DNA of 64,000 nucleotides from positions 1 through 64,000 of the forward strand of contig NZ_NRSM01000005.1 of NCBI RefSeq assembly GCF_016584105.1, in the 5' to 3' direction. The notes under the pieces were generated by a model that saw only the letters and a list, made by a program, of their open reading frames with translations, had not been told where the DNA came from and searched no databases. A program made the translations under genes and the position numbers. Below, piece by piece: positions 1 through 8,072 of the stretch. Within the stretch, counting starts at the first letter, position 1, and the number at the start of each line of letters is the position of its first letter. Origin of the DNA: Ectothiorhodospira shaposhnikovii. Lineage in GTDB: Bacteria; Pseudomonadota; Gammaproteobacteria; Ectothiorhodospirales; Ectothiorhodospiraceae.

Positions 1-484
1 TGAGGTCTTTGACCGCATAGCCGCCATCCCGTTGCAGTGCCAGCAGATCCTCGTCGGCATCGATGCAGTCGATCAGCCGGGTGGGCACGTTCCATGGGGT
101 CCGGCCATGGTAGACCAGCAGAGTGATGATGGGCGGCAGCTTGCGCAGTCGTTCCGGTTTGTCCTGGGCGTAGCGGGTCCAGATGCGGTGGCGGTAGCCC
201 ATCAGTTGCAGGGGCGCCCCCATGTCAGGCCAGGACTTGTGCTCGATGAGGGTGTAGATGAAGGCGCTGCGGCCATCCCTTAGGGGCACCTGGAACAGCC
301 GGTCACTGTGGGTGCCGCGCAGGTTCTCGTCGATGAAGGAACCATCCACGGGTTGGGGATCACCGGCCATCTTGTCGGTGAGGGCCTTGGGAAGGCTCTC
401 GCGCAGCAGGGCACCGGCCCGTTCGGGGTCTTCGAGCAGGGCCTTGAACAGGGTGTCGTGGGGATTGGGGAGGGTGTTGCCCAT
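1..484 (-). CDS. Rpn family recombination-promoting nuclease / putative transposase, 3' end cut by window edge
   Basis: About 161 N-terminal residues are visible from ATG 484; the rest lies left of the window. The start MGNTLPNPHDTLFKALLEDP and the later block FIYTLIEHKSWPDMGAPLQL match the Rpn (YhgA-like, PD-(D/E)XK) family, in which the acidic residue before the strand and the E-x-K pair form the nuclease site; E and K of IEHKS are present. Family members are DNA endonucleases that raise RecA-independent recombination and are often scattered in multiple copies. A broken relative lies just upstream in the opposite direction. Family assignment is fairly secure; activity cannot be judged from a partial gene. 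Confidence 0.8.
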   Translation of the reverse strand, partial: MGNTLPNPHDTLFKALLEDPERAGALLRESLPKALTDKMAGDPQPVDGSFIDENLRGTHSDRLFQVPLRDGRSAFIYTLIEHKSWPDMGAPLQLMGYRHRIWTRYAQDKPERLRKLPPIITLLVYHGRTPWNVPTRLIDCIDADEDLLALQRDGGYAVKDL

Positions 485-548
485 GGTTTTTGCGGTATTT
501 TGGGGAAGGGGGTAGGGTAACCGATAGAGGCCTGCCACATGCCTCGCA

Positions 549-842
549 TGAACGCTTCCCGTGAACGACCCCGGGATTACCGTTCAGGCATCATTTCGTC
601 TACCTGCTGCTGGAGTTCCAGTCCACGGTGGATCATCGCCCGCCGATCCGGATGTTGCATTACGTGGCCTGCTTCTACGATCACCTGATCAAGACCAAAG
701 TGACGACGGCCCGCAAGGGAATGCCGCCGATCTTCCCGGTGGTGTTGTACAGCTGGATCTGCTCACAGACGAGCAGATCGCCCAGGCCACGGGCCTGTCT
801 CTGGCCGAGGTGAAAGTGCTGAGGTCGGACCGGTCCCACTGA
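549..842 (+). pseudogene. Decayed Rpn-family nuclease gene with internal deletions and a frameshift
   Basis: From ATG 549 the start (MNASRERPRDYR) resembles the N-terminus of Rpn proteins. A different frame from about 592 gives HFVYLLLEFQSTVDHRPPIR, typical of the Rpn core, and continues to FPVVLYS at about 750. The frame then changes again to give LLTDEQIAQATGLSLAEV, the usual Rpn C-terminal tail, ending at the TGA at 840-842. Roughly two thirds of a normal gene of about 300 codons is missing. No single frame joins the three pieces, so this is a remnant. It lies head to head with the partial Rpn gene at the window edge. Confidence 0.7.
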
Positions 843-883
843 AGGGGATGGGCGTGCCGGTGAGGAGGAGATAGCAGGAGATA

Positions 884-897
884 GGGGGCAGGCCCCC
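884..897. other. Short GC-rich hairpin after the kinase-like gene
   Basis: GGGGGCAGGCCCCC can fold into a 5-bp stem with a 4-base loop just beyond the stop of the minus-strand gene at 901. There is no T-run on either side, so it is at best a weak transcript-end structure. Confidence 0.3.
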
Positions 898-900
898 AAG

Positions 901-1968
901 TCAGCATCCCTTTTTCCAAAGGCGCTGGAATTCCCGATGGTCGGATGCCTGTCGATGGATTCCGGCCTGTGTCTCCGCCAGGGTCGGATGATCTGCCCAT
1001 TGGTCAAGAAAACGTTGGGATTTTTGCCGGAGCTGGATTCGGAAGTTCTCTTCCTGGATGATGCCACGGGATCTGGCCATTCCGAGCAGGGTGTTTTGCC
1101 ATTCCGGGTGGTTGAACATCAGACAGTAAAGGTAGGCCAGTCGTTCGTTGGAATCGGTACAGGGTTCCATCGCTTCCCAGTCTATGATGGCCACGCTGCC
1201 ATCGGGCCGGAAAACGAAGTTCTTCCAGTAGAAATCGGTGTGGACCTCAAGCAGGTTCAGCGCTTCTGATAAGTGGATGACGGTCTCGCAGGTGTCCGGT
1301 GGGATCAGGCGTCCGCCATACGCTGGAGAGGCAGGGTCCTCGGACCAGGGCAGGATTTCCCCTTCGACATATTCGAGGATATTCAGGCCATGACGCCTTT
1401 CCCTGAATCCGGGCAGATAGAGTGTGCCATGAATGTCGGGATGCCCGAGGTAGGTTTCATGGAGCCTCCGATAGGTTGCCGGCAGATCCCCATTGTAATC
1501 GGGTTTGATGGTGTACCGTTTGCCTGGTCGGCGCGCCTGCCGGCAAAGATGAGCCCTGTCCTCCTTTAGCGTTGAAAAGCCGTAATAGCCCCGGCGGCGC
1601 AATCGTCTGCGGACCTGGATCCGGCTGATATGATGCCTCTCCCGCGAAACCTGGGCCGGGGCCGCTTCGGTCTGCAGAAAGAATGCCCTGCCTTCGGCTT
1701 CATCCCAGCCCCTGACACATAGCTGCCCGCACGTTGCCACCAGGGGCGTGAGTGGAATCAGGATGCTGAAGCCGCAGGGCTGGCTGGCATGGGGGAATAC
1801 CTGGCGAACATCGGGCCTTGGGAACCGTTGGCATTCAATGCCGCTGATGTCCCGGCCGTCCGCCTGGACGGAAAGGGTACTCACGGGGGCGCCGTCGGCG
1901 CAGATGGCCCAGCCCGTGAGCCTGATGTGATGCTCCATCCGGAGTATGTCGTCGATGTATCCCGGCAT
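901..1968 (-). CDS. APH/choline-kinase-like phosphotransferase with N-terminal GWA-type accessory module
   Basis: 355 aa. The C-terminal half carries intact kinase-like motifs: a catalytic loop near residue 240 (HTDFYWKN, pattern HxDxxxxN) and a metal-binding IDWEAM about 22 residues later. These fit the aminoglycoside phosphotransferase/choline kinase fold, so phosphorylation of a sugar or lipid-linked group is likely; the substrate is unknown. Residues about 12-100 form a separate module (LTGWAICADG, then FPRPDV and CGFSI) that recurs in the proteins at 14214-15356 and 21146-22297. The start at 1968 lies 5 bases past the stop of the upstream deacetylase gene; an internal ATG at 1938 is an alternative. 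It is the last gene of a tight three-gene minus-strand unit with the deacetylase and an acetyltransferase-like gene. A GC-rich hairpin (884-897) follows. Confidence 0.65.
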   Translation of the reverse strand: MPGYIDDILRMEHHIRLTGWAICADGAPVSTLSVQADGRDISGIECQRFPRPDVRQVFPHASQPCGFSILIPLTPLVATCGQLCVRGWDEAEGRAFFLQTEAAPAQVSRERHHISRIQVRRRLRRRGYYGFSTLKEDRAHLCRQARRPGKRYTIKPDYNGDLPATYRRLHETYLGHPDIHGTLYLPGFRERRHGLNILEYVEGEILPWSEDPASPAYGGRLIPPDTCETVIHLSEALNLLEVHTDFYWKNFVFRPDGSVAIIDWEAMEPCTDSNERLAYLYCLMFNHPEWQNTLLGMARSRGIIQEENFRIQLRQKSQRFLDQWADHPTLAETQAGIHRQASDHREFQRLWKKGC

Positions 1969-1973
1969 GATGA

Positions 1974-2795
1974 CTATGCGCGGCCCAGGAGAATGCTGGC
2001 GAGTTCTTCCGGGGACCGCCAGTGGTCTCCACAGACGAATCTGGGCAGGCACCACCGGTTGGCGTGCGCGTGTACCGGTTCACCGGCAGTGGTGAATCCC
2101 GCGATCTGCCGGTGTTCGTGTTGATGGTGCGGCAGGTATTCGTGGATCAGGTATTCGCTGTACTCTCCGAAGGGGTAGGCCAGAAGGCGACACTGCCGAT
2201 GGCCCAGGCGGGTGTCGATGTAATCTGCGGCCTGCCGGATCTGCAGGTCGCAGGCACTGTAGCTGTCGATCCCGTTGAATGACCCCGGTTCTCCGCAACC
2301 TGGCGTGAAGTGGGTCAGGGTGGCGTGGTTATGGTCCCAGCTATGGTTGCCGATGCTCATTCCCTGTTGCCGCGCCTGGGGCCACCAGTTGTCTTCCCAC
2401 CAGCCCAGGCCCAGCATGCAGGTGCGGTCAAGGGTGCGCCGGGCTTCGGGGCCGGCGATGACGAAGGCGGTGGCGTGGACATCCGCCCGCTTCGTGCGTG
2501 ATGCAAATTCCCTCAGGATACGGGCCATCCCTTTTTGCAGGCCGAACTGGGGGTGTGGAATATCGCGCCAGTCCAGGTCCGGGCCGTCATCGAAGCTGAG
2601 GCATACGCTGCCGGTGCACTCGTGCAGCCGGCCCAGCAGCAGATGTTCCACCAGGGTTTCCAGGGGCAGGATACGCAGGCCCAGGCGATGGATCAGTTCC
2701 AGGTCTTCGGTCAGTGCCGTGTGGTCGTTTTCTGCATAGGCATCATGACCGGCGCGCATCGAATGATAGGTGAGTACCGGGACGGTTACGCCCAT
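1974..2795 (-). CDS. Polysaccharide deacetylase (NodB/CE4-like)
   Basis: 273 aa. CE4-type motifs are in order: SFDDGPD at residues 67-73 (catalytic Asp plus metal Asp), NHSWDHNH at 150-157 (metal-binding His pair), and LAYPFGEYSEYL further on. CE4 enzymes remove N- or O-acetyl groups from glycans using a divalent metal. There is no signal peptide, so it probably acts on a cytoplasmic or lipid-linked precursor. The start ATG 2795 lies one base after the stop of the upstream gene at 2797, and the kinase-like gene follows 5 bases after this stop, so the three are likely co-transcribed. Family assignment is firm; substrate is unknown. Confidence 0.85.
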   Translation of the reverse strand: MGVTVPVLTYHSMRAGHDAYAENDHTALTEDLELIHRLGLRILPLETLVEHLLLGRLHECTGSVCLSFDDGPDLDWRDIPHPQFGLQKGMARILREFASRTKRADVHATAFVIAGPEARRTLDRTCMLGLGWWEDNWWPQARQQGMSIGNHSWDHNHATLTHFTPGCGEPGSFNGIDSYSACDLQIRQAADYIDTRLGHRQCRLLAYPFGEYSEYLIHEYLPHHQHEHRQIAGFTTAGEPVHAHANRWCLPRFVCGDHWRSPEELASILLGRA

Positions 2796-2796
2796 G

Positions 2797-3330
2797 TCAG
2801 AAGGTCCCCATCCTGGCCACCTGGTTGATCAGACGCTGCCGGCGCCAGCGTGAGAGAGGGCGGGGGAAGTACACCAGAAGCCGGGGGATGTGGGTGTGAA
2901 CGAACCCGGCCCGGAGATCCACGGCCTCGGCCTGCGGATTGCCCACATTGCCAAAGAAGGCGATATATTCCGGATAATGGGTAAAGGCATGACGCAGCAG
3001 GTTGAACATGACGCCGCCGGCCATTTTCAGTTGCTGCCGCTCGTCCCGGCTCATCCGGCGCAGGACACGGTCGTCGGTGCAGGCGCCTCCCACCAGGACG
3101 ACGTTTCCCATGGCGAGCAGGTGCAGGTAACCCAGTGCCAGATGCTCTCCGTTGCCGTTCCGATAGAAGGCGACCAGGTGTCTGGGATAATCGGGTGGGG
3201 CGTGGCCGAATTTGCGTTGGAAAAGTTCACCGGCAAAGAAGCCACCGTTGCTCACCTCGGTGATGCTCAGGAAATCCAGTTTCGGATCGTGTCTGGAGGG
3301 GACGGGGAGATTGCGTTTGAGCATGGGCAT
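2797..3330 (-). CDS. Putative acetyltransferase-like protein of unknown function
   Basis: 177 aa from ATG 3330; ATG 3324 and TTG 3345 are also possible and none has a clear ribosome-binding site. The middle reads HLALGYLHLLAMGNVVLVGG and the end FFGNVGNPQAEAVDLRAGFV, a pattern of paired strands and a turn reminiscent of GNAT N-acyltransferases, but the acetyl-CoA signature is not clear. It is the first gene of a unit with a polysaccharide deacetylase and an APH-like kinase, so a role in glycan tailoring is inferred from context only. Confidence 0.5.
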   Translation of the reverse strand: MPMLKRNLPVPSRHDPKLDFLSITEVSNGGFFAGELFQRKFGHAPPDYPRHLVAFYRNGNGEHLALGYLHLLAMGNVVLVGGACTDDRVLRRMSRDERQQLKMAGGVMFNLLRHAFTHYPEYIAFFGNVGNPQAEAVDLRAGFVHTHIPRLLVYFPRPLSRWRRQRLINQVARMGTF

Positions 3331-3704
3331 GATCGTTGGGCGCAAATGACTTTGATTATCGCATACGAATCAGGTTGGGATGTTGCAGAATTGATGAATA
3401 AAAGATGAGGGCATCCCGTGGCAATCGGGTGTTCCAGGGCATGATTTCAGTTATACTCCGGTAAGTCCTGCGTGCTGCATGATGCGGCCGCCGGACTTGG
3501 GGAGCCCCACCCCGCTTGACAAGCGCCCGGCACGTACCCTGGGTGGTGGCGCATCAGCAGGCACTTCTCCAAGTTACAGGGCGGCAGGATGCCGCCCGAT
3601 CCTGCCTCTCTCTTGAGCGCCTCCCGGCGATCCTGCTACCCTCCAGACCCCTGAAATCCCTTTTTCCTTCCGTTTTTCGCAGCATCAGGAGGTATCTTTC
3701 CGTC
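3331..3704. other. 374-bp divergent intergenic region with possible promoter and a strong hairpin
   Basis: The region separates the minus-strand acetyltransferase-like gene from the plus-strand PPIase. A good -10-like TATACT is at 3452-3457 but its -35 is poor. A perfect TTGACA at 3516-3521 has no good -10 at 16-18 bases. A perfect 8-bp stem with a 3-base loop lies at 3579-3597 (GGGCGGCA, GGA, TGCCGCCC), about 110 bases before the PPIase start. No convincing gene is seen. Confidence 0.4.
3687..3692 (+). promoter_or_regulatory. Ribosome-binding site deciding the PPIase start
   Basis: AGGAGG lies 12 bases before ATG 3705. It supports that start over the in-frame start at 3516, because the protein from 3705 begins with a proper signal peptide. 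Confidence 0.75.
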
Positions 3705-4664
3705 ATGGCTTCACCTGCCTTGCGTCTTGCGTATGCCCTGCTTCTGGCGGTGCCCTTCTTCCTGCTCAATGCCGCGTCGGCTTCCGATCACATGCCTCTG
3801 GATACCGTGCTGATCCAGGACGGGGATGTGACGGTGACCGTGGCGGATGTCGAGGCCGTGTTGGCAGCCATGCCACCGGGACGTGATCGCTCCCAGGTGA
3901 GCGAGATGACAGTTCACCAGATCCTGGACAGCCTGTTCTTGAACCGGATGATTGCCGATGAACTGTCGCCGGAGCAAGCCACCGAGATCCTGGCCAGCCT
4001 GCCGGCAGCCGAGACTGCCGACTCGGACCCGGTGTCCGAGGCCCGGCTGCGGCAGCGGCGGGAAATTGTCCTGGCTCGGGCACGTCTGCGCGAACTGGAT
4101 GCCGAGGTGGACATGGATGGTGTCAGGCAGCTTGCCCTGGAACGCTACACGGCCGATCGCGGCCAGTTTCGTGTACCCGAGCAGGTCAGGGCCCGGCATA
4201 TCCTGATCCGCCTCCAGGATCGCACCGATGAAGAGGCTCTGGCGCAGGCACAGGCCCTCCATGAGCGCCTGAAGGATGCGCCGGAGCAGTTTGCCGAGCT
4301 GGCCGAGACTCATTCAGAAGACCCCGGTAGTGCCGCACGCGGCGGTGATCTTGGGGTTTTTGGTCGAGGGCGCATGGTGCCCGCCTTCGAGGAGGCTGCC
4401 TTTTCCCAGACCCCCGGTGTGGTGGGGGAGCCTGTCGAGACCCGTTTTGGCTATCACCTGATTCTGGTGGAAGAACACCAGCCCGAGCGTCAGCTTGCCT
4501 TCGATGAGGTGGAGGGCCGCCTGGTGGAGGCCGCCCTGCGCGAGCGTGTCCAGACCCTGCGTGCCGACCATGCCCAGGCGATCCGTGAACGCCCCACCGC
4601 CACGGTACACTGGGACGCAGTGGAGCAACTGGTGGAATCCCTGCGTCATTCATCGCAAAGGTAG
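3705..4664 (+). CDS. Periplasmic parvulin-type peptidyl-prolyl cis-trans isomerase
   Basis: 319 aa. The N-terminus is a signal peptide (MASPALRLAYALLLAVPFFL, cleavage probably after ASA). A helical N-terminal chaperone-like region runs to about residue 155. One rotamase domain covers about 160-255, with VRARHILIRL, HSEDPGSAARGGDLGVF, FEEAAF and FGYHLILV, all hallmarks of PpiC/PrsA/SurA-type domains. These enzymes help fold secreted or outer-membrane proteins. One parvulin domain and about 320 residues is nearer PrsA/PpiC-like proteins than SurA, which has two. The next gene starts 7 bases after the stop, suggesting co-transcription. Confidence 0.85.
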   Translation: MASPALRLAYALLLAVPFFLLNAASASDHMPLDTVLIQDGDVTVTVADVEAVLAAMPPGRDRSQVSEMTVHQILDSLFLNRMIADELSPEQATEILASLPAAETADSDPVSEARLRQRREIVLARARLRELDAEVDMDGVRQLALERYTADRGQFRVPEQVRARHILIRLQDRTDEEALAQAQALHERLKDAPEQFAELAETHSEDPGSAARGGDLGVFGRGRMVPAFEEAAFSQTPGVVGEPVETRFGYHLILVEEHQPERQLAFDEVEGRLVEAALRERVQTLRADHAQAIRERPTATVHWDAVEQLVESLRHSSQR

Positions 4665-4671
4665 TGTTTCC

Positions 4672-6705
4672 ATGTCCTCGAACAGAAATGACCCCTGTCC
4701 CTGCGGGAGTGGGCGCAAGTACAAGCACTGCTGCATGCTCCGCGAGCAGGTCACCCGGGATCTCCAGCTGCGTCAGGCTCCGGAGGTGGATGACCGGGCC
4801 GTGATGAGGGTGGCCGCGGATCACTTGCAAGCGGGGCGCCTGGATCATGCGGCCCATCTTTGTGCCCAGATTCTTGCCGCCCGGCCGGATCATGCCCAGG
4901 CCAACCATGTGATGGGGCTGGTGAGCTGGCGGGCGGGCCATCTGGACCGGGCGGCTGGATTCCTGCTCAAGGCACTGGGTCAGGAACCGCGTAATGTCAA
5001 TCTGCACGCAAACCTGGCCGGTGTGCTGGCGGATCAGGGGTTGCCGGGCGACGCGCTCATGGCCTACGACACGGCTCTCAAGTTGCAGCCCGATGCCCAT
5101 GAACTGCATTACGGTGCCGGTAACCAGTTGCTGGCCCTTGGGAAACACGAGGCGGCGGTGGAAGCCTTCGAGCGGGTGCTCTCCGTCCGGCCCGACCATG
5201 GCCCCGCCCACAACAATCTGGCGGTGGCACTGATGCGGCTTGATCGCCTTGATGAGGCGGAAGACCATGCGCGGGAGGCCGACCGGCTGGTGCCGGACAG
5301 CGGCGCGCCCCAGTTGACCCTGGGCAGCCTCATGGCCTTGCGGGGGCGGCTGTCGCAGGCCCTGGAGGCCTTCACGACCGTCCTGGTCCGCAACCCCCGC
5401 TACGGTGAGGCTCACCTGCAGATGGCGGTGATCCTGATGCAGCTTGGACGCCATGGCGAGGCGGCCGATCATTATCGCCGGTTCCTGGATATGGGGCCGG
5501 ATGACCCGGCCCGCGCCGCGGAGGCGGTTGTGGGTCTGCACGCCGCCCCCGGCCTTGATGCACGGGGTTGGCGGGATGTTCATGCCCGCTGGTATCAGTT
5601 GCAGGGCCGGGGCAGCACGCCGCCCGCCCGTCCGGAGGTGGCTGACCGTGATCCTGACCGCCCCCTGAAGCTGGCCTGTCTGCTGCCGGACCCCCGGACC
5701 CCCGATGCCCGCTTCCGTGTGCTGCCGTTGTTGCGTGCCCTGTCCACCTTCGGTGCCGTGCATGTCTATGGGGCCGCCGAGGCCCCGGAGAACGACGGTA
5801 CGGAGGCGCTGCAGTGGCATGCCGTCGCTGGTCTCGACGAGGAGGCGCTGGCCCATCGTCTGGCTGAAGACGAGGTCGACGTGGTGCTGGATGTGCTGGG
5901 ACATTTCAGTGTCCGTCATGGTGCCGGTTTGGTTCCCGCGCTGCTCAGGCGCCCGACGCCCCTGATGCTGTCCTGGGGTTATCCCGGTCTGGCCATCCCG
6001 GAACTCTACGACGCCTTGCTGGCAGACGCCACGCTGGTGCCCGAGGGGGCTGAGGCGGATTATGCCGAAACTGTGGTTCGTCTGCCCGAGGCCGGTGTGT
6101 TGTGGTGCGCACCGGCCAGGGCTATTCCGAGGGAGGGGGGTGGCAACCCGGTCTTCGGCAGTCTTCAAGGCCCCGAGGCCCTGTCCGATGACTGTCTGCG
6201 GCTGTGGGGTCGGGTGCTGGAGTCCGTGCCCGAGGCAAGCCTGCGGCTGGCGCACCCGCTCTGGTCGGTGGATCAGGTGGCCGAGGCCCTGCGGGTACGA
6301 CTGACCGCGGCGGGGATTGATTCCCGGCGGGTGGAGCTGCGGGGTGATGCCTCCGATGCAGCCCTTGCCAGCATGGATGTAATGCTGGATGCCCCAGGGG
6401 TTTCTGCCGGCTATGTGCTGGCCGGGGCATTGCTGGCCGGCGTGCCCGCGGTCTCCCTGGTCGGGGAGTTGCAGATTGCACGCCTGGGGGCTGCGTGCCT
6501 GCGGGCCGCCGGTTGTGGCCAATGGGTGGCCGTGGATGAAGTGCAGTTCGTGCATCTGGCTGAATCCCTGGCGAGGGACCGGCAGGCCCTGTCTGACTGG
6601 CGGACCCGGTTGCCGGATCTGGTGGCCCGCTCCCGGTTGACGGATGCGGCCAAGCTGGCTGAGTCCGTTGACGAGTGTCTGCGCCGCCTGTGGCAATGCG
6701 TATAG
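4672..6705 (+). CDS. SEC-C zinc motif + TPR + GT41 (O-GlcNAc transferase-like) protein
   Basis: 677 aa. Residues about 7-21 are a SEC-C zinc-binding motif (NDPCPCGSGRKYKHCC), best known from the SecA C-terminus where it binds SecB. Residues about 40-270 are tetratricopeptide repeats, visible as 34-residue units (AHNNLAVALMRLDRLDEAED and similar). From about residue 300 the protein resembles the SPINDLY/OGT family (GT41), with LDVLGHFSVRHG, LSWGYPG and VFGSLQGPEALSDDCLRLW. GT41 enzymes add GlcNAc or other sugars to Ser/Thr of proteins; here the target might be a secreted protein or the TPR may act as scaffold. Its stop overlaps the next gene by 10 bases. The individual domains are clear, but the enzyme may have diverged. 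Confidence 0.75.
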   Translation: MSSNRNDPCPCGSGRKYKHCCMLREQVTRDLQLRQAPEVDDRAVMRVAADHLQAGRLDHAAHLCAQILAARPDHAQANHVMGLVSWRAGHLDRAAGFLLKALGQEPRNVNLHANLAGVLADQGLPGDALMAYDTALKLQPDAHELHYGAGNQLLALGKHEAAVEAFERVLSVRPDHGPAHNNLAVALMRLDRLDEAEDHAREADRLVPDSGAPQLTLGSLMALRGRLSQALEAFTTVLVRNPRYGEAHLQMAVILMQLGRHGEAADHYRRFLDMGPDDPARAAEAVVGLHAAPGLDARGWRDVHARWYQLQGRGSTPPARPEVADRDPDRPLKLACLLPDPRTPDARFRVLPLLRALSTFGAVHVYGAAEAPENDGTEALQWHAVAGLDEEALAHRLAEDEVDVVLDVLGHFSVRHGAGLVPALLRRPTPLMLSWGYPGLAIPELYDALLADATLVPEGAEADYAETVVRLPEAGVLWCAPARAIPREGGGNPVFGSLQGPEALSDDCLRLWGRVLESVPEASLRLAHPLWSVDQVAEALRVRLTAAGIDSRRVELRGDASDAALASMDVMLDAPGVSAGYVLAGALLAGVPAVSLVGELQIARLGAACLRAAGCGQWVAVDEVQFVHLAESLARDRQALSDWRTRLPDLVARSRLTDAAKLAESVDECLRRLWQCV

Positions 6706-8072
6706 CGTGTCTGGGTGATTCTGGGAGGTTGGGCGAGATTGAATCGCCCGGCCTTCAGTGTATCCATGTCTGTATTGATGGGGACGCGCCGTCCGGCGTG
6801 TCCCAGTCCTTGTTTCAAAGGCTCAAGCCCGCCACGCCTACACTGACGGCGCTTTCCCACTGGCATCAGCCCCAGTGGCGACCGTCGTTCACCTCGCTGT
6901 TGCTGGATCGGCGGGTGGATCTGGTGTACGTCCCCATGCCGGCACCGTGGAATCTGGACCTGATCCGTGTGGCGGCGTTGTTGGGGTATCCGGTGTTGGT
7001 GGATCTGACTGCCTCCCTGGTACGTTTGCTGGAAGGACCCCAGGCTTCCCTGTTGACTGATGCCTTGGGTTATGTCCATGCCCTGCGTCCCGCGGATGAT
7101 GCGGTGGTCGACGGGATTGCCCGGGTCATTCCCGATCTGGGGCCGCGTCTGCTTCCCCCGGCCCTGTCTTTTCAGGCGGCCTGTGAACGGGCCATGGAGC
7201 AGGTTCCGGAAGGTCGAGGTCAGGATTATGCCGCCTACGAGTTCGGATTGCGTGACCAGGGCATGCTGGAGCATATCCAGATGCCCCATGTCGCTCATTT
7301 CAAGCAATGCAGGCGGGTGCTGGACGTGGCCTGCGGACCGGGGATCTTCCTGCAGTTGCTGGCGGGCAAGGGGATCACTGGTGAAGGGGTGGAGCGCAAC
7401 GAGGCGGCGGTTCGGTACGCCCGGGGGTTGGGCCTGACCGTGCATCAGGCGGATGCCGTCGAGTTTCTGGAACAAACGACCGAGCGCTATGACGGCCTGT
7501 ACTGCTCCCATTTCATTGAACACCTGCCGGTGTCCGCGGCGGAGCGGCTGATTCAGGGAGCGGCCCGGGTACTCAGCCCCGGGGGCATGCTGGTGCTGAC
7601 CTTTCCGGATCCGGAGTCCATTCGCAGCCAGTTGCTGGGGTTCTGGCGCGATCCGGAGCATGTGCGTTTCTATCACCCGGAGTTGGTGGCACTGATGGCG
7701 CGAGGTGCGGGTCTGGAGGTGTTGTCGGGCGGTCAGGGCAGGGCGGTGCCCCGGTTCGATCCTGAACCACCCGGGTTCCCGTCCATGCCGGCTCCTTCCG
7801 TTGAGCCAGCCGGGATGATCCGCCCGGATGGCCGGATTCGCCGCCTGTGGCGTTGGGGGTTGCGCCGACTGGGGATCTGTCCGGGACGGGATGTGGTTGA
7901 GCGGCTGGAGCGGGCCGAGGCCCATGCACGTCGATTGGAGCGCTGCCTGGAACGGCAGCTGGAGGCCCAGCAAGCCTTGCGGCAGGGACTGGACAGTCTC
8001 TGGGCGGTAAATCGTACCTGGGCATGGGAGGATAATGCCTGTCTGGTGTTGCGAAAGCCGGAGGAAGGATGA
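6696..8072 (+). CDS. SAM-dependent methyltransferase with N-terminal GT-like region
   Basis: 458 aa from ATG 6696; GTG 6675 is also in frame but lies deeper in the previous gene. Residues about 205-330 hold a class I methyltransferase core: VLDVACGPGIFLQLL (SAM-binding loop), then YCSHFIEHLP and LSPGGMLVLTFPDPESI. The first 200 residues look like a partial Rossmann domain (VDLVYVPMPAPWNLDLIRVA) as in glycosyltransferase N-halves. The C-terminus from about residue 410 is a charged predicted coiled coil (VVERLERAEAHARRLERCLE). It overlaps both neighbours (10 and 4 bases), so it belongs to a translationally coupled set running from 3705 to 9966. The substrate is probably a glycan. Confidence 0.7.
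   Translation: MRIACLGDSGRLGEIESPGLQCIHVCIDGDAPSGVSQSLFQRLKPATPTLTALSHWHQPQWRPSFTSLLLDRRVDLVYVPMPAPWNLDLIRVAALLGYPVLVDLTASLVRLLEGPQASLLTDALGYVHALRPADDAVVDGIARVIPDLGPRLLPPALSFQAACERAMEQVPEGRGQDYAAYEFGLRDQGMLEHIQMPHVAHFKQCRRVLDVACGPGIFLQLLAGKGITGEGVERNEAAVRYARGLGLTVHQADAVEFLEQTTERYDGLYCSHFIEHLPVSAAERLIQGAARVLSPGGMLVLTFPDPESIRSQLLGFWRDPEHVRFYHPELVALMARGAGLEVLSGGQGRAVPRFDPEPPGFPSMPAPSVEPAGMIRPDGRIRRLWRWGLRRLGICPGRDVVERLERAEAHARRLERCLERQLEAQQALRQGLDSLWAVNRTWAWEDNACLVLRKPEEG

Noticed and set aside
3516-3521. Perfect TTGACA as a -35 box
   Set aside because: No acceptable -10 is found 16-18 bases downstream, so no promoter is claimed.
3516-3704. Upstream extension of the PPIase to 3516
   Set aside because: The extension precedes a good signal peptide and AGGAGG; it would bury the signal peptide inside the protein.
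4186-6696. 836-codon open frame on the minus strand
   Set aside because: It lies antisense to the SEC-C/TPR/GT41 gene, has no recognisable domains and has the His/Gln/Pro/Arg-rich make-up of a GC-rich shadow frame.
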